Positions 52,098 to 62,190 are shown, numbered from the stretch's first letter. The stretch is 64,000 nucleotides of DNA from Bacteroidota bacterium (GCA_018267275.1 JAFDYV010000002.1:1-64000), one strand, 5' to 3'. The notes: a model not told the origin generated them from the letters alone. Program-made: numbers and translations.

Positions 52098-54491
52098 TCA
52101 GTCATTCTTCAGGCTTTTCACTGGATCGCTGTTAGCAGTCTTGAAAGACTCAATACTCACCGTTAGCCAGGCGATGACAATGCTAATAAATCCCGCCAAG
52201 GCAAAAACACCGATACCGATTTCAGTTCGATAAGCGAAGCTTGTGAGCCATTTATTAATCAAGAAAAAGCTAGCGGGGATTCCGATAACAAACGAAATGA
52301 GTACCAACAACAGGAAATCTTTTGAAAGCATGTTTACCAAATGCGGTACAGTGGCACCCATTACTTTGCGGATGCCAATTTCCTTTGTTTTTTGCTCGGC
52401 CGTAAAAGCGGCCAGCGCATATAAACCCAGGCACGCAACAAAAATGGCAAGGCCGGCAAACAGAATAACTACTTTGGTCAGGTTCTGTTCTGTTTTGTAA
52501 AGTCCGTTCAGTTTCTCATCCAAAAAGGTGTATTCAAATGCAGATGGGATGATTTTCGTAAAGGTATTCTCTAGTTGCTTTATGGTCGCTACCAAGTTGC
52601 CAGTATTCACCTTTACCAATAAATAGGTCAAAGCCTCGGTACGAGCATTGTGAAAACAGAGTGGACTAATTTTCTGATGTAACGAAGTAAAATGAAAATC
52701 TTCGGTTACCCCAACAATCTCAGTTGGACCATCAAAACCTTGAATGTTTACCCTTTTGCCGATCGATTCCTCGGGAGATAGACCAAGATAATCAACGGTT
52801 GATTTGTTTACCACTACCTGCACGGTGGTATCCTTTGGGTCTTTTGTTTCTGGCAGTGATTTCCCCGCTAGCAATTTGATATCAAGTGTTTTAAGAACTT
52901 CTGCGGAAGCTCGTACAGTGAAGAGGGAAGAACCATCTCCCTTTTCGCCTTCGCGCACAATGTTACGACCGCTTGCGCCTGCTCCTGGAAACGACTGGCT
53001 ACGAGCAACGGAAACAACATCGCTCAAATTTTCAAAAGCAGTTTTGACGGCTAAAGTTTGTTCTCGATCCTTGGCGCCCGAAACCATTACAGCAATCACT
53101 TGCTCGGGCTGATAGCCCAATTTCTTATCGCGGATGAAATTCATTTGCTTGTAGAAGCCGATCGAGCAGATAATCAAAATGATGGAAACCGCAAATTGGA
53201 ATACGACCAATCCTTTTCGTATGGTGGCTTGTCCGCCCGAAGTTTTTGTCTTTTGCATGGCAGATTTTGGTGAGAAGGACGACAGGTACAAAGCCGGGTA
53301 GAAACCAGCCAGTAACGTGAGCATCAACCAAACTGCACCAAAGGCTAACCAAAACCAACCTGATTGCACAAATTGCATGGAGATGGCTTTGCCGCTGAGC
53401 GAATTAAAAAATGGAAGCAAAAGCGTAAAGAGGGTAAGACTAAGAAGCAATGATGCCGCTACAAAAAGTGCAGTCTCAAAATAAAACTTAATATTCAGTT
53501 GTGCATAAGTTGCACCGAGCGTTTTTGCGATCCCGACTTCTTTGTTTCTGCGTTGTGATTGCGCGGTAGATAAATTCATGTAGTTGACGGCTGCAATTAA
53601 AATGATCAGAACAGCCAATGCCACCAAAATCCTCACCTGATTTATGTCTCCGTATTGCCGTCTATCAAACGTGGTATTCAGATCGCCAGAAGACAAGCGA
53701 ATGTCAAGCAGTGGTTGCAGGCCAATGGTAAACCAGCGATTGTCTTTTTCAATGTGCTTGGCCAGCATCGCTTCTATTTTTTTGTCTACTTCTTTTCCGC
53801 TCGCTTCTTTATGTAATAAAAAGAACGTATCAAAACTAGCGTTGCCCCTATTTTGGTTCTTATCTTGACCAAACCAATGAGATGAGAACGATGCAAGTAA
53901 CTTAGCTTGTAAAAAAGAATTGGCTGGAAAATCTTGATACACACCGGTGACCTCAAGCGGAATGGTATTATCGAGGGTTAGTGTTTTTCCGACAGGGTCA
54001 ACATCACCAAAGTATTTTTTCGCGGCACTTTCGCTTAGCACTACGGTGCCGGGTCTGTCCAATATTTTTGCTGCATTTCCTTTGATTATTGGGATGGTGA
54101 AAATACTGAACAGCTCCGGGTCAGCAAAAAATAAATCTGTTTCTGAGAACTTCTCTGTTTCTGTTGAGATAAACCCAAGATCGCCAAAGTTGTGGTGAAA
54201 GTAGCGCGCGGTCTTTTCTACCTCTGGGATTTCTTTTGCAGCGGTAGGTCCAAGTGAATTAGGTGCTCCACCCCACTTGTTTATCTGCCCATCAAATTGG
54301 GCACTGATCACCGCACGGTAAATGCGTTCTTTGTTTTGATGGAATCGGTCAAATGAAAGTTCGTCAACAATGTAGAGGCTTATTGCCAGAAACGTGACCA
54401 ACCCAATAGTAAGACCAGCAATGTTGATAACGCTGAAAGACTTGTGCCGCAGTAAATTGCGGAGGATGATTTTTAGGTAGTTGATAAGCAT
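52098..54491 (-). CDS. FtsX/MacB-like ABC transporter permease
   Basis: A 797-residue permease of the same double-FtsX type as those at 7385 and 9869: N-terminal helix, MacB-like domain, helices with the KEVGIAKTLG motif, a second domain and C-terminal helices after KEIGIRKVMG, ending VKSLKND. No ATPase gene is adjacent; it may use the ATPase encoded at 6362 or one outside the window. The next permease gene lies 95 bp upstream on the same strand. Confidence 0.92.
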   Translation of the reverse strand: MLINYLKIILRNLLRHKSFSVINIAGLTIGLVTFLAISLYIVDELSFDRFHQNKERIYRAVISAQFDGQINKWGGAPNSLGPTAAKEIPEVEKTARYFHHNFGDLGFISTETEKFSETDLFFADPELFSIFTIPIIKGNAAKILDRPGTVVLSESAAKKYFGDVDPVGKTLTLDNTIPLEVTGVYQDFPANSFLQAKLLASFSSHWFGQDKNQNRGNASFDTFFLLHKEASGKEVDKKIEAMLAKHIEKDNRWFTIGLQPLLDIRLSSGDLNTTFDRRQYGDINQVRILVALAVLIILIAAVNYMNLSTAQSQRRNKEVGIAKTLGATYAQLNIKFYFETALFVAASLLLSLTLFTLLLPFFNSLSGKAISMQFVQSGWFWLAFGAVWLMLTLLAGFYPALYLSSFSPKSAMQKTKTSGGQATIRKGLVVFQFAVSIILIICSIGFYKQMNFIRDKKLGYQPEQVIAVMVSGAKDREQTLAVKTAFENLSDVVSVARSQSFPGAGASGRNIVREGEKGDGSSLFTVRASAEVLKTLDIKLLAGKSLPETKDPKDTTVQVVVNKSTVDYLGLSPEESIGKRVNIQGFDGPTEIVGVTEDFHFTSLHQKISPLCFHNARTEALTYLLVKVNTGNLVATIKQLENTFTKIIPSAFEYTFLDEKLNGLYKTEQNLTKVVILFAGLAIFVACLGLYALAAFTAEQKTKEIGIRKVMGATVPHLVNMLSKDFLLLVLISFVIGIPASFFLINKWLTSFAYRTEIGIGVFALAGFISIVIAWLTVSIESFKTANSDPVKSLKND

Positions 54492-54586
54492 GTCTTTTTT
54501 TTTTAAAATTTTATATCGAAGACGTCAGATTCTGTTAACCAGCGGTATTAAATTTTCAATCTATAGTCTGTAATATTTTATCAGGA

Positions 54587-56947
54587 TCATTCGCTCCTCA
54601 AACTTTCAACTGGGTTTACCATCGCTGCTTGGATCGCTCTGGAGCTGACAGTTAGCCATGCAATTGCAATACTCAATGCTGCTGTGCCAACAAATATCCA
54701 CCAACTTAACTCAGTACGATGCACATAGCCATTAAGCCATTTTTGCAACAGAAACCATCCGATTGGCGTGGCCAAAACAACCGCGACCAACATGGGTCGT
54801 ACAAAATCTTTAGACAACATCGTTACGATATTCAGTACCGAACCACCCAACACTTTACGAATGCCAATTTCTTTCGTTCGTTGTTCGGCTATAAATGTGG
54901 CAAGACCGAATAAACCTAGGCAGGTAATGAGAATTGAAAGAACGCAAAAATGAAAAACAATGGAGAGCGCCCGTTCTTCGGTTTGATATTGGCGATTCAA
55001 CCGTTCGTTTACGAAGCCGAAGGTAACAGGATTTTCTGCGTCAAATTGTTTGTAAATCTTAGGCAGTTTTTCGATTAATGCTGCTACTTGGTTTGGCTTT
55101 ACTTTGATTAGCATATTGAAGTAAAATTCCTTTGGTCGATAGCGCATGATGAATGGCTCGATACCTACCGATAGTGGTCGAAAATTGAAGTCTTTTGCAA
55201 TACCGATAATGGTGCCGGGCAAACCCCAAAAAACTACGCGCTTGCCTACGGCTTCTCCCTGTTGAAAACCCATTTGTCGCGATGCGGTTTCGTTTATGAT
55301 GTAACCTATGGTATCAGACTTGATATCTTCCGAGAAATTCCGGCCGTATACCATCTTCATGCCCATTAGTGGGATGACATGCGGATTGGCATTCATTTGT
55401 GTTATGTTGATTTGCTGTCCTGGCAGCTGACCTTCCCACTCAATGTTGCTAAGGTTTTCGTTGTTTACAAAAATGGAGGTGGAAGCTGCAGCTTTTTCTA
55501 CTTCTGTTTGCTTTAATAATTCTTCTCTGAAGGTCTCACTTTTTTCTCTCAGCGATCCATTGAGACCTACAAACATCACCTGCTCTTTATCAAACCCTAA
55601 CGCTTTGGTTTGTACAAATTTTACCTGCTTGTAAATAACCACTGCACTTACAAGTAGTAAAAAAGACATACAGAATTGTGCCACAACAAGAGTTTCCCGA
55701 AATGTTTTCCCGCTGCCCGCGTTTACCAACCCTTTGAAAGACTTCACTGGGTTGACAGTTGCCATGCGCGTGGCGGGGTAAACGCTTGCCAAAAAACCGA
55801 TCAACAAGGTGAATGCAATCAGCGCCAATGAAAAAAGGTAATTGCTGGACGATAAACTTATTTCTGTACCGATCACATAGCTGAAATAGGGCAACAGCAA
55901 GTCGATGAGTGCACGAGAAATAAGCGCGGCAAGTATGACCACAACAATAGACTCGCCTACAAACTGCCCAAAAATTTGTATTGCAGTTGCGCCAATGGTT
56001 TTTCGGATGCCAACTTCTTTGGAGCGTTTGCCAGATTGTGCCGTGGCGAGGTTGATGAAGTTGAAGCAAGCGATTAGTAAAATCCCAATACCGATGATAG
56101 TGTAAATTTTGACATACGTAAAGTTGCCCTGTTGCGTCCAATAGTCGTATGCTAAAGGATGCAAATACATGTCTTTAATGGGTTGTGTGGACAGGCTAAA
56201 GCCTGCCTGCGGATCGCGCTTAATTAGTACCTCTCGTATTTTGTTATTAAAATCTTCTATTGAATGGCCCGGTGCTAACTCAACAAACGTATTGAAGTTG
56301 TGGCTACCCCAATTGTAACTCCATCTGTCAGTAACCAGATGCTCAAACGAAAGCAAAAAATCAAATTGGAGTGAAGATTCTGCAGGCTGATCTTTGAAAA
56401 TGCCAACGGCTACAAAATCGGTTTCGTTGTTTAGCCGAAAGGTTGTACCGATAATGTCGTTTCGCACGCGCCATTCGTTACCAAAGTATTTTGCAGCCAT
56501 GCTTTCACTTAGCAGCAAGTGTTTGGGTTGGGTAAGCGCGGTTTTTAAATCGCCTGCAACGAGCGGGAAATCAAACATGTGCAATAGCGCGTTATCGGCA
56601 AAAAATACATTGGACTCAGAAAACAGTACATCTTTGGTTTTAAAGACTCCGCTCCATTTACCCAACCGGGCGGTATTGATAATCTCTGGAAAGTTTGCCT
56701 TTAACTCAGGTGCTAACGGGCCAGGTGTAACGGCACCGACTTCATCTTTGTCTCTTTGCTGTAACGTAATACGATAAAGGCTGTTTGCTTTCGTATGGTA
56801 ATGATCGCGTGTTACTTCACGCCAGGCATACACGAATAAGATGGTGCTGCAAGTGATGCCAAGCACCAGCCCGATGATATTGATGGCCGAAAAAAGTGGC
56901 GAGCGTAATATATTGCGGAGCCCAACGAGAAAGTAATTTTTTAGCAT
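54587..56947 (-). CDS. FtsX/MacB-like ABC transporter permease
   Basis: A 786-residue permease, paralogous to the one at 52098. First FtsX block with KEVGIRKTIG, second with KEIGIRKVLG, ending VESLRSE. The protein begins MLKNYFLVGLRNILR. It forms a pair with the downstream permease; the next gene upstream (TMEM175-like) is 282 bp away. No fusion protein or ATPase is next to this pair. Confidence 0.92.
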   Translation of the reverse strand: MLKNYFLVGLRNILRSPLFSAINIIGLVLGITCSTILFVYAWREVTRDHYHTKANSLYRITLQQRDKDEVGAVTPGPLAPELKANFPEIINTARLGKWSGVFKTKDVLFSESNVFFADNALLHMFDFPLVAGDLKTALTQPKHLLLSESMAAKYFGNEWRVRNDIIGTTFRLNNETDFVAVGIFKDQPAESSLQFDFLLSFEHLVTDRWSYNWGSHNFNTFVELAPGHSIEDFNNKIREVLIKRDPQAGFSLSTQPIKDMYLHPLAYDYWTQQGNFTYVKIYTIIGIGILLIACFNFINLATAQSGKRSKEVGIRKTIGATAIQIFGQFVGESIVVVILAALISRALIDLLLPYFSYVIGTEISLSSSNYLFSLALIAFTLLIGFLASVYPATRMATVNPVKSFKGLVNAGSGKTFRETLVVAQFCMSFLLLVSAVVIYKQVKFVQTKALGFDKEQVMFVGLNGSLREKSETFREELLKQTEVEKAAASTSIFVNNENLSNIEWEGQLPGQQINITQMNANPHVIPLMGMKMVYGRNFSEDIKSDTIGYIINETASRQMGFQQGEAVGKRVVFWGLPGTIIGIAKDFNFRPLSVGIEPFIMRYRPKEFYFNMLIKVKPNQVAALIEKLPKIYKQFDAENPVTFGFVNERLNRQYQTEERALSIVFHFCVLSILITCLGLFGLATFIAEQRTKEIGIRKVLGGSVLNIVTMLSKDFVRPMLVAVVLATPIGWFLLQKWLNGYVHRTELSWWIFVGTAALSIAIAWLTVSSRAIQAAMVNPVESLRSE

Positions 56948-57229
56948 ACAAGTATTAGTTTAGAACTTGCCAGCCGAGTCATAAAACTAGGTCAAACGGG
57001 CTAACAGTTGCTGCCCTTGCCAGAACTATTCCAGAATTGGTTTTGTTGATTTTTTGCCGAAAAAACTCAATTGCAACGCCCGGCAAGTTCACTATCGATC
57101 TTTTCCGTCCGATTTCGGGCGTTTGAATATTGAAACATCGGATTTCACGGATCGAAATATATGGGTACATCCAGCACACCGAAGATGCTCGGACGTCTAA
57201 ATGTTCTTAGCGATTAACGGGTTCAATGA

Positions 57230-57850
57230 TTATTTGGCAGCCGCTTCCACTCTCTTTTTGTAGCGCCTTTCTACAATTGAAAGTATTAGGAAAAGCAAGA
57301 TGAACAAAAATCGCGCGGAGAGGGGTTCGATAAAAACCCAAATAATGGTTGCGAGCCAAACAAGCCAATTAGACATAGCACGGATTTGCAGATATGAAAA
57401 GACTTGCTGCGTAAACATTTCATCAAGGCCTCGCGATTTTTTTAGATATCGAATCATCCAATGATTAAAAAGCCCTATGAACAACAGGTTGATGCAATAA
57501 AAAATGAAAGTATTATTGTAGTTGGGATAAGTCGAATAAAATGCGGTGGAGAATGGTAGTAGCACGATAAAAAAGAGGAGAAAAATGGTGAGCCATAACA
57601 TCTTGCTATCATAGACTTTGATGAACTGCGCCAGCGATAGGTGTGCACGCCAGTATAGAGCAATCACCAAAAAACTTACGATGAAACCCGCGAAATTTGG
57701 AGTTAACTTTTTCAAGGCACCCCACGTCCCCAAGTCGTTTACAATGTTTGGGGCTGGTATCTTTATTTCGAGAATTAAGAGTGTCATTGCAATGGCAAAT
57801 ACAGCATCACAAAAATTATTAATTCGGTCGTTGGGAAATCGGTTGATCAT
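57230..57850 (-). CDS. TMEM175-family (DUF1211) potassium channel-like protein
   Basis: A 206-residue membrane protein with five or six helices. The N-terminal RINNFCDAVFAIAMTLLILEIKIP is the family signature R-x3-F-S-D-A-V-F-A-I-x3-L with Cys in place of Ser in FSD. Bacterial members form K+-selective channels without a TVGYG filter. The ATG at 57850 is used; the frame is open a few codons upstream from a TTG. Confidence 0.85.
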   Translation of the reverse strand: MINRFPNDRINNFCDAVFAIAMTLLILEIKIPAPNIVNDLGTWGALKKLTPNFAGFIVSFLVIALYWRAHLSLAQFIKVYDSKMLWLTIFLLFFIVLLPFSTAFYSTYPNYNNTFIFYCINLLFIGLFNHWMIRYLKKSRGLDEMFTQQVFSYLQIRAMSNWLVWLATIIWVFIEPLSARFLFILLFLILSIVERRYKKRVEAAAK

Positions 57851-57959
57851 GGCCAAGAGGTTGATGTTATCTGGGTTGCGCGAGTTTTATGTATCTGCAA
57901 GTCAATTTTGTTCTGTTAGTTAGCAAATATTCGGTTAACCTGACACTAACGGTTGGTTT

Positions 57960-58619
57960 TTATCGAGCTTTAAAATGAGCGTGGTTAGATTGAAACTTGT
58001 CGATCATTTTACGGGTGGTCGGTATAACCAACACTGTAGGCAACAGCCATAGAATCCATTGTTGTTCAATTTGAATGTTAACTACGATAAAGGCGGTAAG
58101 CGTGGCAACAAATGCGCCCGCCATTCGCAGCGCATGACTTTTCAGCCAGACTTGTTTTGTTTCAACCATATTGGCCAATACCCGATAGTCAAGGAAGCTA
58201 AGTCCAGAGGAAATTAAACCAAAAATCAACGGTACTGTGCCAAACATGGATTGGCTGATGAACAAACCTACAGATAAGCCCAGCATACCTACACCGGAGA
58301 AGAAACCAAAAAGACAAACGATCCAATAAACTGGTTTTATCATATCAAACACTTTCGCTGCTTTTGTTTTGAGCACGAGGTAGCCCGAGCAAGTCAAATA
58401 GAAACTGAAGAAGCCTACGCAAAACAAAAACCAATTGCCTTTGGCGAGACTCATGTACACGCTTGTGGCAAATACCCCACCCATCCCGCAAAAGAAAATT
58501 TTGCCGGCCAGCCGATGAATGCGCCCGCCTTTAGCAGAAATCATACTGATAAGGCCAGTGAGCAAAGCGGTGCCGCCACTGGCAATGTGAGCGAACAAGA
58601 GTACTTTGAAGAGCGACAT
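57960..58619 (-). CDS. DUF2306-like membrane protein
   Basis: A 219-residue protein with about seven hydrophobic segments. The N-terminal LFAHIASGGTALLTGLISMISAKGGRIHRLAGKIFFCGM, with its H, G and HR-x-x-G pattern, resembles DUF2306 proteins. Function is unknown. The ATG at 58619 begins the first helix; an upstream in-frame extension is without homology and rejected. It lies 130 bp after the LytTR gene on the same strand. Confidence 0.7.
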   Translation of the reverse strand: MSLFKVLLFAHIASGGTALLTGLISMISAKGGRIHRLAGKIFFCGMGGVFATSVYMSLAKGNWFLFCVGFFSFYLTCSGYLVLKTKAAKVFDMIKPVYWIVCLFGFFSGVGMLGLSVGLFISQSMFGTVPLIFGLISSGLSFLDYRVLANMVETKQVWLKSHALRMAGAFVATLTAFIVVNIQIEQQWILWLLPTVLVIPTTRKMIDKFQSNHAHFKAR

Positions 58620-58748
58620 AAGAGTTTTTTCTTTTTGACAATGCAAAGGTGGCTTGTGCACTGGCTTCAATTCAAAAAATAGGGGCGTGTGGGAAGGAAA
58701 AGGGACGAAAAGCCTTTGCTGGGACGAACGGGAAGGTGAAAATGTGCT

Positions 58749-59633
58749 TTATCGAATGCTACCCAGCTTTTCTTTTATTGCAGCAGTTAGGTTTCTACTG
58801 ACTGGCACGGGCTCTGTCAACTCGGCTAAGTGCAACTTCAGCCCTTGGGCGTTGCCGGTTACTTTAACTACTTTTTTAAGGTTCACTAAATGGGTTTTGT
58901 GCGCGCGAAAGAACTCGGAGTAGTTTGTTAAACTTTCTTGCACTGACTTCAATGTGTTTCTGAACAAACGTTTTTGCAGTTTTCCGTTTTCAAGAAAGTA
59001 GATTTCAATGTAGTTGTCGCTGGCCGTTATCAAGAGCAAATCGTCTGACTGTACTTCAAGCCGTTCACTTTTGTTATGGCCAGTGAGTGTAAGAATATTG
59101 TTTTCTGTCGTCCGGGCAGTTGTTTCTGAATCGGTACCAAGTGGTTCAATTAATTTCTCCGTCTCACCGGCATCTCGTTCAAATTTTTTTACCAGCTGCT
59201 TCTGTTTTAATAACACGCCCAGCGTGATAGGTAGTATGGCTATGCTTATCACCTTGCCCAGCATGCCCGTAAATCCCTGAAAGGAAAAATTCGATTTATA
59301 CAGAAAAATGTTTAGGACGCTGTTGGCCAAAGTAATGGCCATTATTAAAAAAAGATGACTACCAATTTCATGCAGCACTGTCCAATGGCGGTCGTCAAAA
59401 ACGCGTGGCAACATAGCCGGCAACAAAACCACTACAAACATTGAAACCACCGTGGCAGTCAGCGAATAGATTAGTGCCAGTTGAAAGAGTACGAGCCGCG
59501 AAACCTCATGGAGGTTAAATGGTTTAAAGAGTGTGAGAACCCCAAAAACGCAAAGCCCCGCAATCAAACTCATGCGCAGGCCAAAGGTCTTGCCAGAAAA
59601 AGTGGGGAAGGGTTGGAGCAGAATGCGCAGCAT
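58749..59633 (-). CDS. Membrane-anchored LytTR transcriptional regulator
   Basis: A 294-residue protein with four hydrophobic segments in the N-terminal half (about 18-38, 46-68, 85-105, 115-140), then a cytosolic LytTR domain at about 195-294: LLLITASDNYIEIYFLENGKLQKRLFRNTLKSVQESL and FFRAHKTHLVNLKKVVKV. These regulators are common in Bacteroidota; the membrane part may sense a signal directly since no kinase is adjacent. The ATG at 59633 is preferred. Confidence 0.87.
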   Translation of the reverse strand: MLRILLQPFPTFSGKTFGLRMSLIAGLCVFGVLTLFKPFNLHEVSRLVLFQLALIYSLTATVVSMFVVVLLPAMLPRVFDDRHWTVLHEIGSHLFLIMAITLANSVLNIFLYKSNFSFQGFTGMLGKVISIAILPITLGVLLKQKQLVKKFERDAGETEKLIEPLGTDSETTARTTENNILTLTGHNKSERLEVQSDDLLLITASDNYIEIYFLENGKLQKRLFRNTLKSVQESLTNYSEFFRAHKTHLVNLKKVVKVTGNAQGLKLHLAELTEPVPVSRNLTAAIKEKLGSIR

Positions 59634-59730
59634 TTGATTTGCTGGCAAAAATAGGTTTTTTACTATTGCAATTCACCTAGTCAATTGCTCTATACCTGTC
59701 TACTTCCATTTGAAAAATCTGTCACTTGCT

Positions 59731-60726
59731 CTATTCATGTTTCCAAAAAGATTTATCCGAGTTGTTCTTGAAATATCTTTCGTATGCTGTGCGGGTAGTG
59801 ATGCCCACGGGTCCTTCATAAATGCCGCCCACGTTACCCATGTCTTCCACCAATACTTCTATCACGTTATTCGCATTTTTTTTCAGAAGCCCAATGGGAA
59901 TTTTGTATACACGCTTTTTGTCGAATGACCTGCTCCAACCAAAATCTTCACCATCGTTTGTCTCGCCTACCAGTTTGCCGTTGATGTACGTCTTATCAAA
60001 ATCATCAATTTTGCCGATGATTATTACAATGTCTTCATCTTTTTCATTGAAACTGGCGGGCATCGCAAAAGTTTTTCGGTACCATGCGAAGCCATCATAT
60101 TTGTAATAGCCTTGATGTTCCCAGGCAGAGGGCACCATGATTTTTGCCCAATCTGCTTCTGCATCTAAAGGTTTTTCGTTTCGTGTCTTGGCGAATTGCC
60201 AAATTCCAGAAAGGTCCACCAACATTTTGCTTTTAGGTGAGCGGTAGATGCCAATGTCTCCGTCAATAATGCCGCCACCTAGTGTTACATCAAAAACACG
60301 AATGGCAATCACGTTGCTGGAGTTGAAGTGCAGAATGTCGTTGGGTATTGAATACTTCCTTTCTGACTGGTATGCTGTTTTAAATTTAGGGGGCATAGAA
60401 CCCGAAACGCCTATCAACTTGCCGTTGATGTACACTTCATCACAATCGTCAATGTAACCCAGGTTCAGGTAATAGCTGTCTTCTTTTGAAAGTTGGGTAC
60501 CATCAAACTTTTTTCTGTACCAAGCGAACCCATCATAGCCATTAAACCCTTCATCCTCCCAAGGTGAGGGTACATGTATCGTTTCCCAATTTTCGTCATC
60601 ATATTCAGGGTCAGACCAAGCACTTTTATCACCGATGTGAAATTTCCATTTGCCCTCCAGATCAATTTGCTGGGCAACGGCTGTGGTGAGAATAAGGCAG
60701 AAAAAGATGGTGATATTGAGTTTCAC
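59731..60726 (-). CDS. Exported protein with two galactose-binding-like domains
   Basis: A 331-residue protein with signal peptide (ending TTAVAQ). It contains two copies of the GH2-type sugar-binding jelly roll: DLEGKWKFHIGDKSAWSDPEYDDENWETIHVPSPWEDEGF and DLSGIWQFAKTRN ... DWAKIMVPSAWEHQGYYKYDGFAWYRKTF. The catalytic barrel of beta-galactosidases is missing. There is no ATG at the start; GTG 60726 gives the signal peptide (a TTG three codons up is possible). Likely binds or recruits a polysaccharide; it may also be a reduced glycosidase. Confidence 0.75.
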   Translation of the reverse strand: MKLNITIFFCLILTTAVAQQIDLEGKWKFHIGDKSAWSDPEYDDENWETIHVPSPWEDEGFNGYDGFAWYRKKFDGTQLSKEDSYYLNLGYIDDCDEVYINGKLIGVSGSMPPKFKTAYQSERKYSIPNDILHFNSSNVIAIRVFDVTLGGGIIDGDIGIYRSPKSKMLVDLSGIWQFAKTRNEKPLDAEADWAKIMVPSAWEHQGYYKYDGFAWYRKTFAMPASFNEKDEDIVIIIGKIDDFDKTYINGKLVGETNDGEDFGWSRSFDKKRVYKIPIGLLKKNANNVIEVLVEDMGNVGGIYEGPVGITTRTAYERYFKNNSDKSFWKHE

Positions 60727-60816
60727 GTTAGTCAAATTCGATTTTAAATATATAAAAATGTTTGGGTGAGGTAAGCGGCCTGACCAAAGAACCGCCCACC
60801 TTCCCAAACCTGAAAC

Positions 60817-61215
60817 CTATCTTGACGCTACTGTTGGGAAATTATATGTTCCCTGTTCCAAGCTTGCAGCCCATTTGCCGTCTTTTTGTGCGGTCAACTT
60901 ATAAGTCAGAGCTACTTCTTTGCTGCTGATGCGCACCCAAAAAGCGTCTGTCTTGGCGCGGTTTACTTCATATTTCTTGATGAAGCCATGTGCTACGGCA
61001 TCCCCTTTCAATCGGTCAGAACTGATTACACCATCAGCATCTGAAAATGTAATGTTTACAGCTCCTGTGGTCTCGTATCCAAAAATCAATTTTATTGTAT
61101 TGCTATCATGGCCTGGTACGATTTTAACAGAAGGCTGCTCTTGCGCTTTGGCTGTTAACGAAAAGGCGCTGATAGCTGCTACCACTACGCCTGCCAATAA
61201 GATTCTTGTTTTCAT
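60817..61215 (-). CDS. Exported hypothetical protein
   Basis: A 132-residue protein with signal peptide (MKTRILLAGVVVAAISAFSLTAKAQ) and a beta-rich remainder of about 107 residues (IKLIFGYETTGAVNITFSDADG ...) that could be a single Ig-like or immunoglobulin-type domain. No recognised family. The ATG at 61215 is the start of the signal peptide. It precedes the sugar-binding protein gene on the same strand. Confidence 0.7.
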   Translation of the reverse strand: MKTRILLAGVVVAAISAFSLTAKAQEQPSVKIVPGHDSNTIKLIFGYETTGAVNITFSDADGVISSDRLKGDAVAHGFIKKYEVNRAKTDAFWVRISSKEVALTYKLTAQKDGKWAASLEQGTYNFPTVASR

Positions 61216-61329
61216 ATAGTTTGTTTTTTGTGTTGTTGTTTGTTTCACAATACAAATAACGGCAGGTCGGTATGGCAAGATGTCATCGCTCGGTAAACGA
61301 TTGTAACAAGATGTAACGGTGGAAAAAAG

Positions 61330-61408
61330 TAGGCGGTTGGCAGTTTGCAGTCGGCAGTCAAGCATGTTGAAGTGGGGCAACTGCCTACTGCAGACCGCTT
61401 ACTGCCGA
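61330..61408. repeat. Intergenic heptamer-word inverted element
   Basis: Left arm TAGGCGG, TTGGCAG, TTTGCAG, TCGGCAG (61330-61357) faces right arm CTGCCTA, CTGCAGA, CCGCTTA, CTGCCGA (61381-61408), each word being an inverse variant of the same heptamer and all in strict 7-bp register. Together they can fold into a 28-bp imperfect stem. It separates the response regulator stop from the exported protein gene. Confidence 0.65.
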
Positions 61409-61412
61409 CTTT

Positions 61413-62096
61413 TCAAAGAATCAATTTATACCCGGTTCCATGCACAGTCAAAATGACTTTCGGCTGGTTTGGATTTACTTCTACTTTTTGGCGCAGGCGC
61501 ACAATGAAATTGTCTACGGTACGAGTAGTAGGTTGCTCATCGTAACCCCATACTTTTTCCAGCAAGTCGTAGCGACTGACTACTTCATTTTTATGCTGGT
61601 ACAGGTAAGAGAGGATCTCAAATTCTTTGTGGGAAAGTTTTATTTCTGCTCCATCCTCTTCGGCCCTAAAGGCAGCAAAGTCAATTTGCATTCGGCCAAT
61701 TGTGTGACCTTGTTTTTCTTTTAAGGGCTCTGATTTACTTCTTCGCAAATGCGCTTTTACACGTGCCAGTAACTCGCGTACACTAAATGGTTTCGTGATG
61801 TAGTCATCAGCTCCCAATTCGAGCCCCAGAACTTTGTCGATTTCTTCTCCGCGCGCAGTAAGCAAGATTATGGGAGTGGCAACGCCAAGCGCACGTGCCT
61901 GTTTGCACACATCAAAGCCAGAAAGTTTGGGCATCATCACATCCAACAAAATCAAATCGTATTGACTTGATTTGATTTTTGCTAGTCCTTCCGCACCGTC
62001 ACTCGCCACCTCCACAGTATACGACTCGAGCTCTAAATTATCTTTTAAGCCTAGCTGCATCGCTGGCTCATCTTCAACAATTAGGATTTTGCTCAT
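61413..62096 (-). CDS. OmpR-family response regulator
   Basis: A 227-residue regulator. Receiver domain with Asp in LILLDVMMPKLSG (about residue 54) and Lys in DYITKPF; winged-helix domain with LSHKEFEILSYLYQHKNEVVSRYDLLEKVWGYDE and RTVDNFIVRLRQKVEVNP. It lies 94 bp after the kinase gene at 62191, its likely partner. Confidence 0.93.
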   Translation of the reverse strand: MSKILIVEDEPAMQLGLKDNLELESYTVEVASDGAEGLAKIKSSQYDLILLDVMMPKLSGFDVCKQARALGVATPIILLTARGEEIDKVLGLELGADDYITKPFSVRELLARVKAHLRRSKSEPLKEKQGHTIGRMQIDFAAFRAEEDGAEIKLSHKEFEILSYLYQHKNEVVSRYDLLEKVWGYDEQPTTRTVDNFIVRLRQKVEVNPNQPKVILTVHGTGYKLIL

Positions 62097-62190
62097 ATTT
62101 TTTCAGAATTGACTCGTGCAAGAAAGACTATTGGAGCAAGAGCTAGTTTAAGTTGCACAATTTTAAATTTTCTCATTTTTAGATTTCAAG

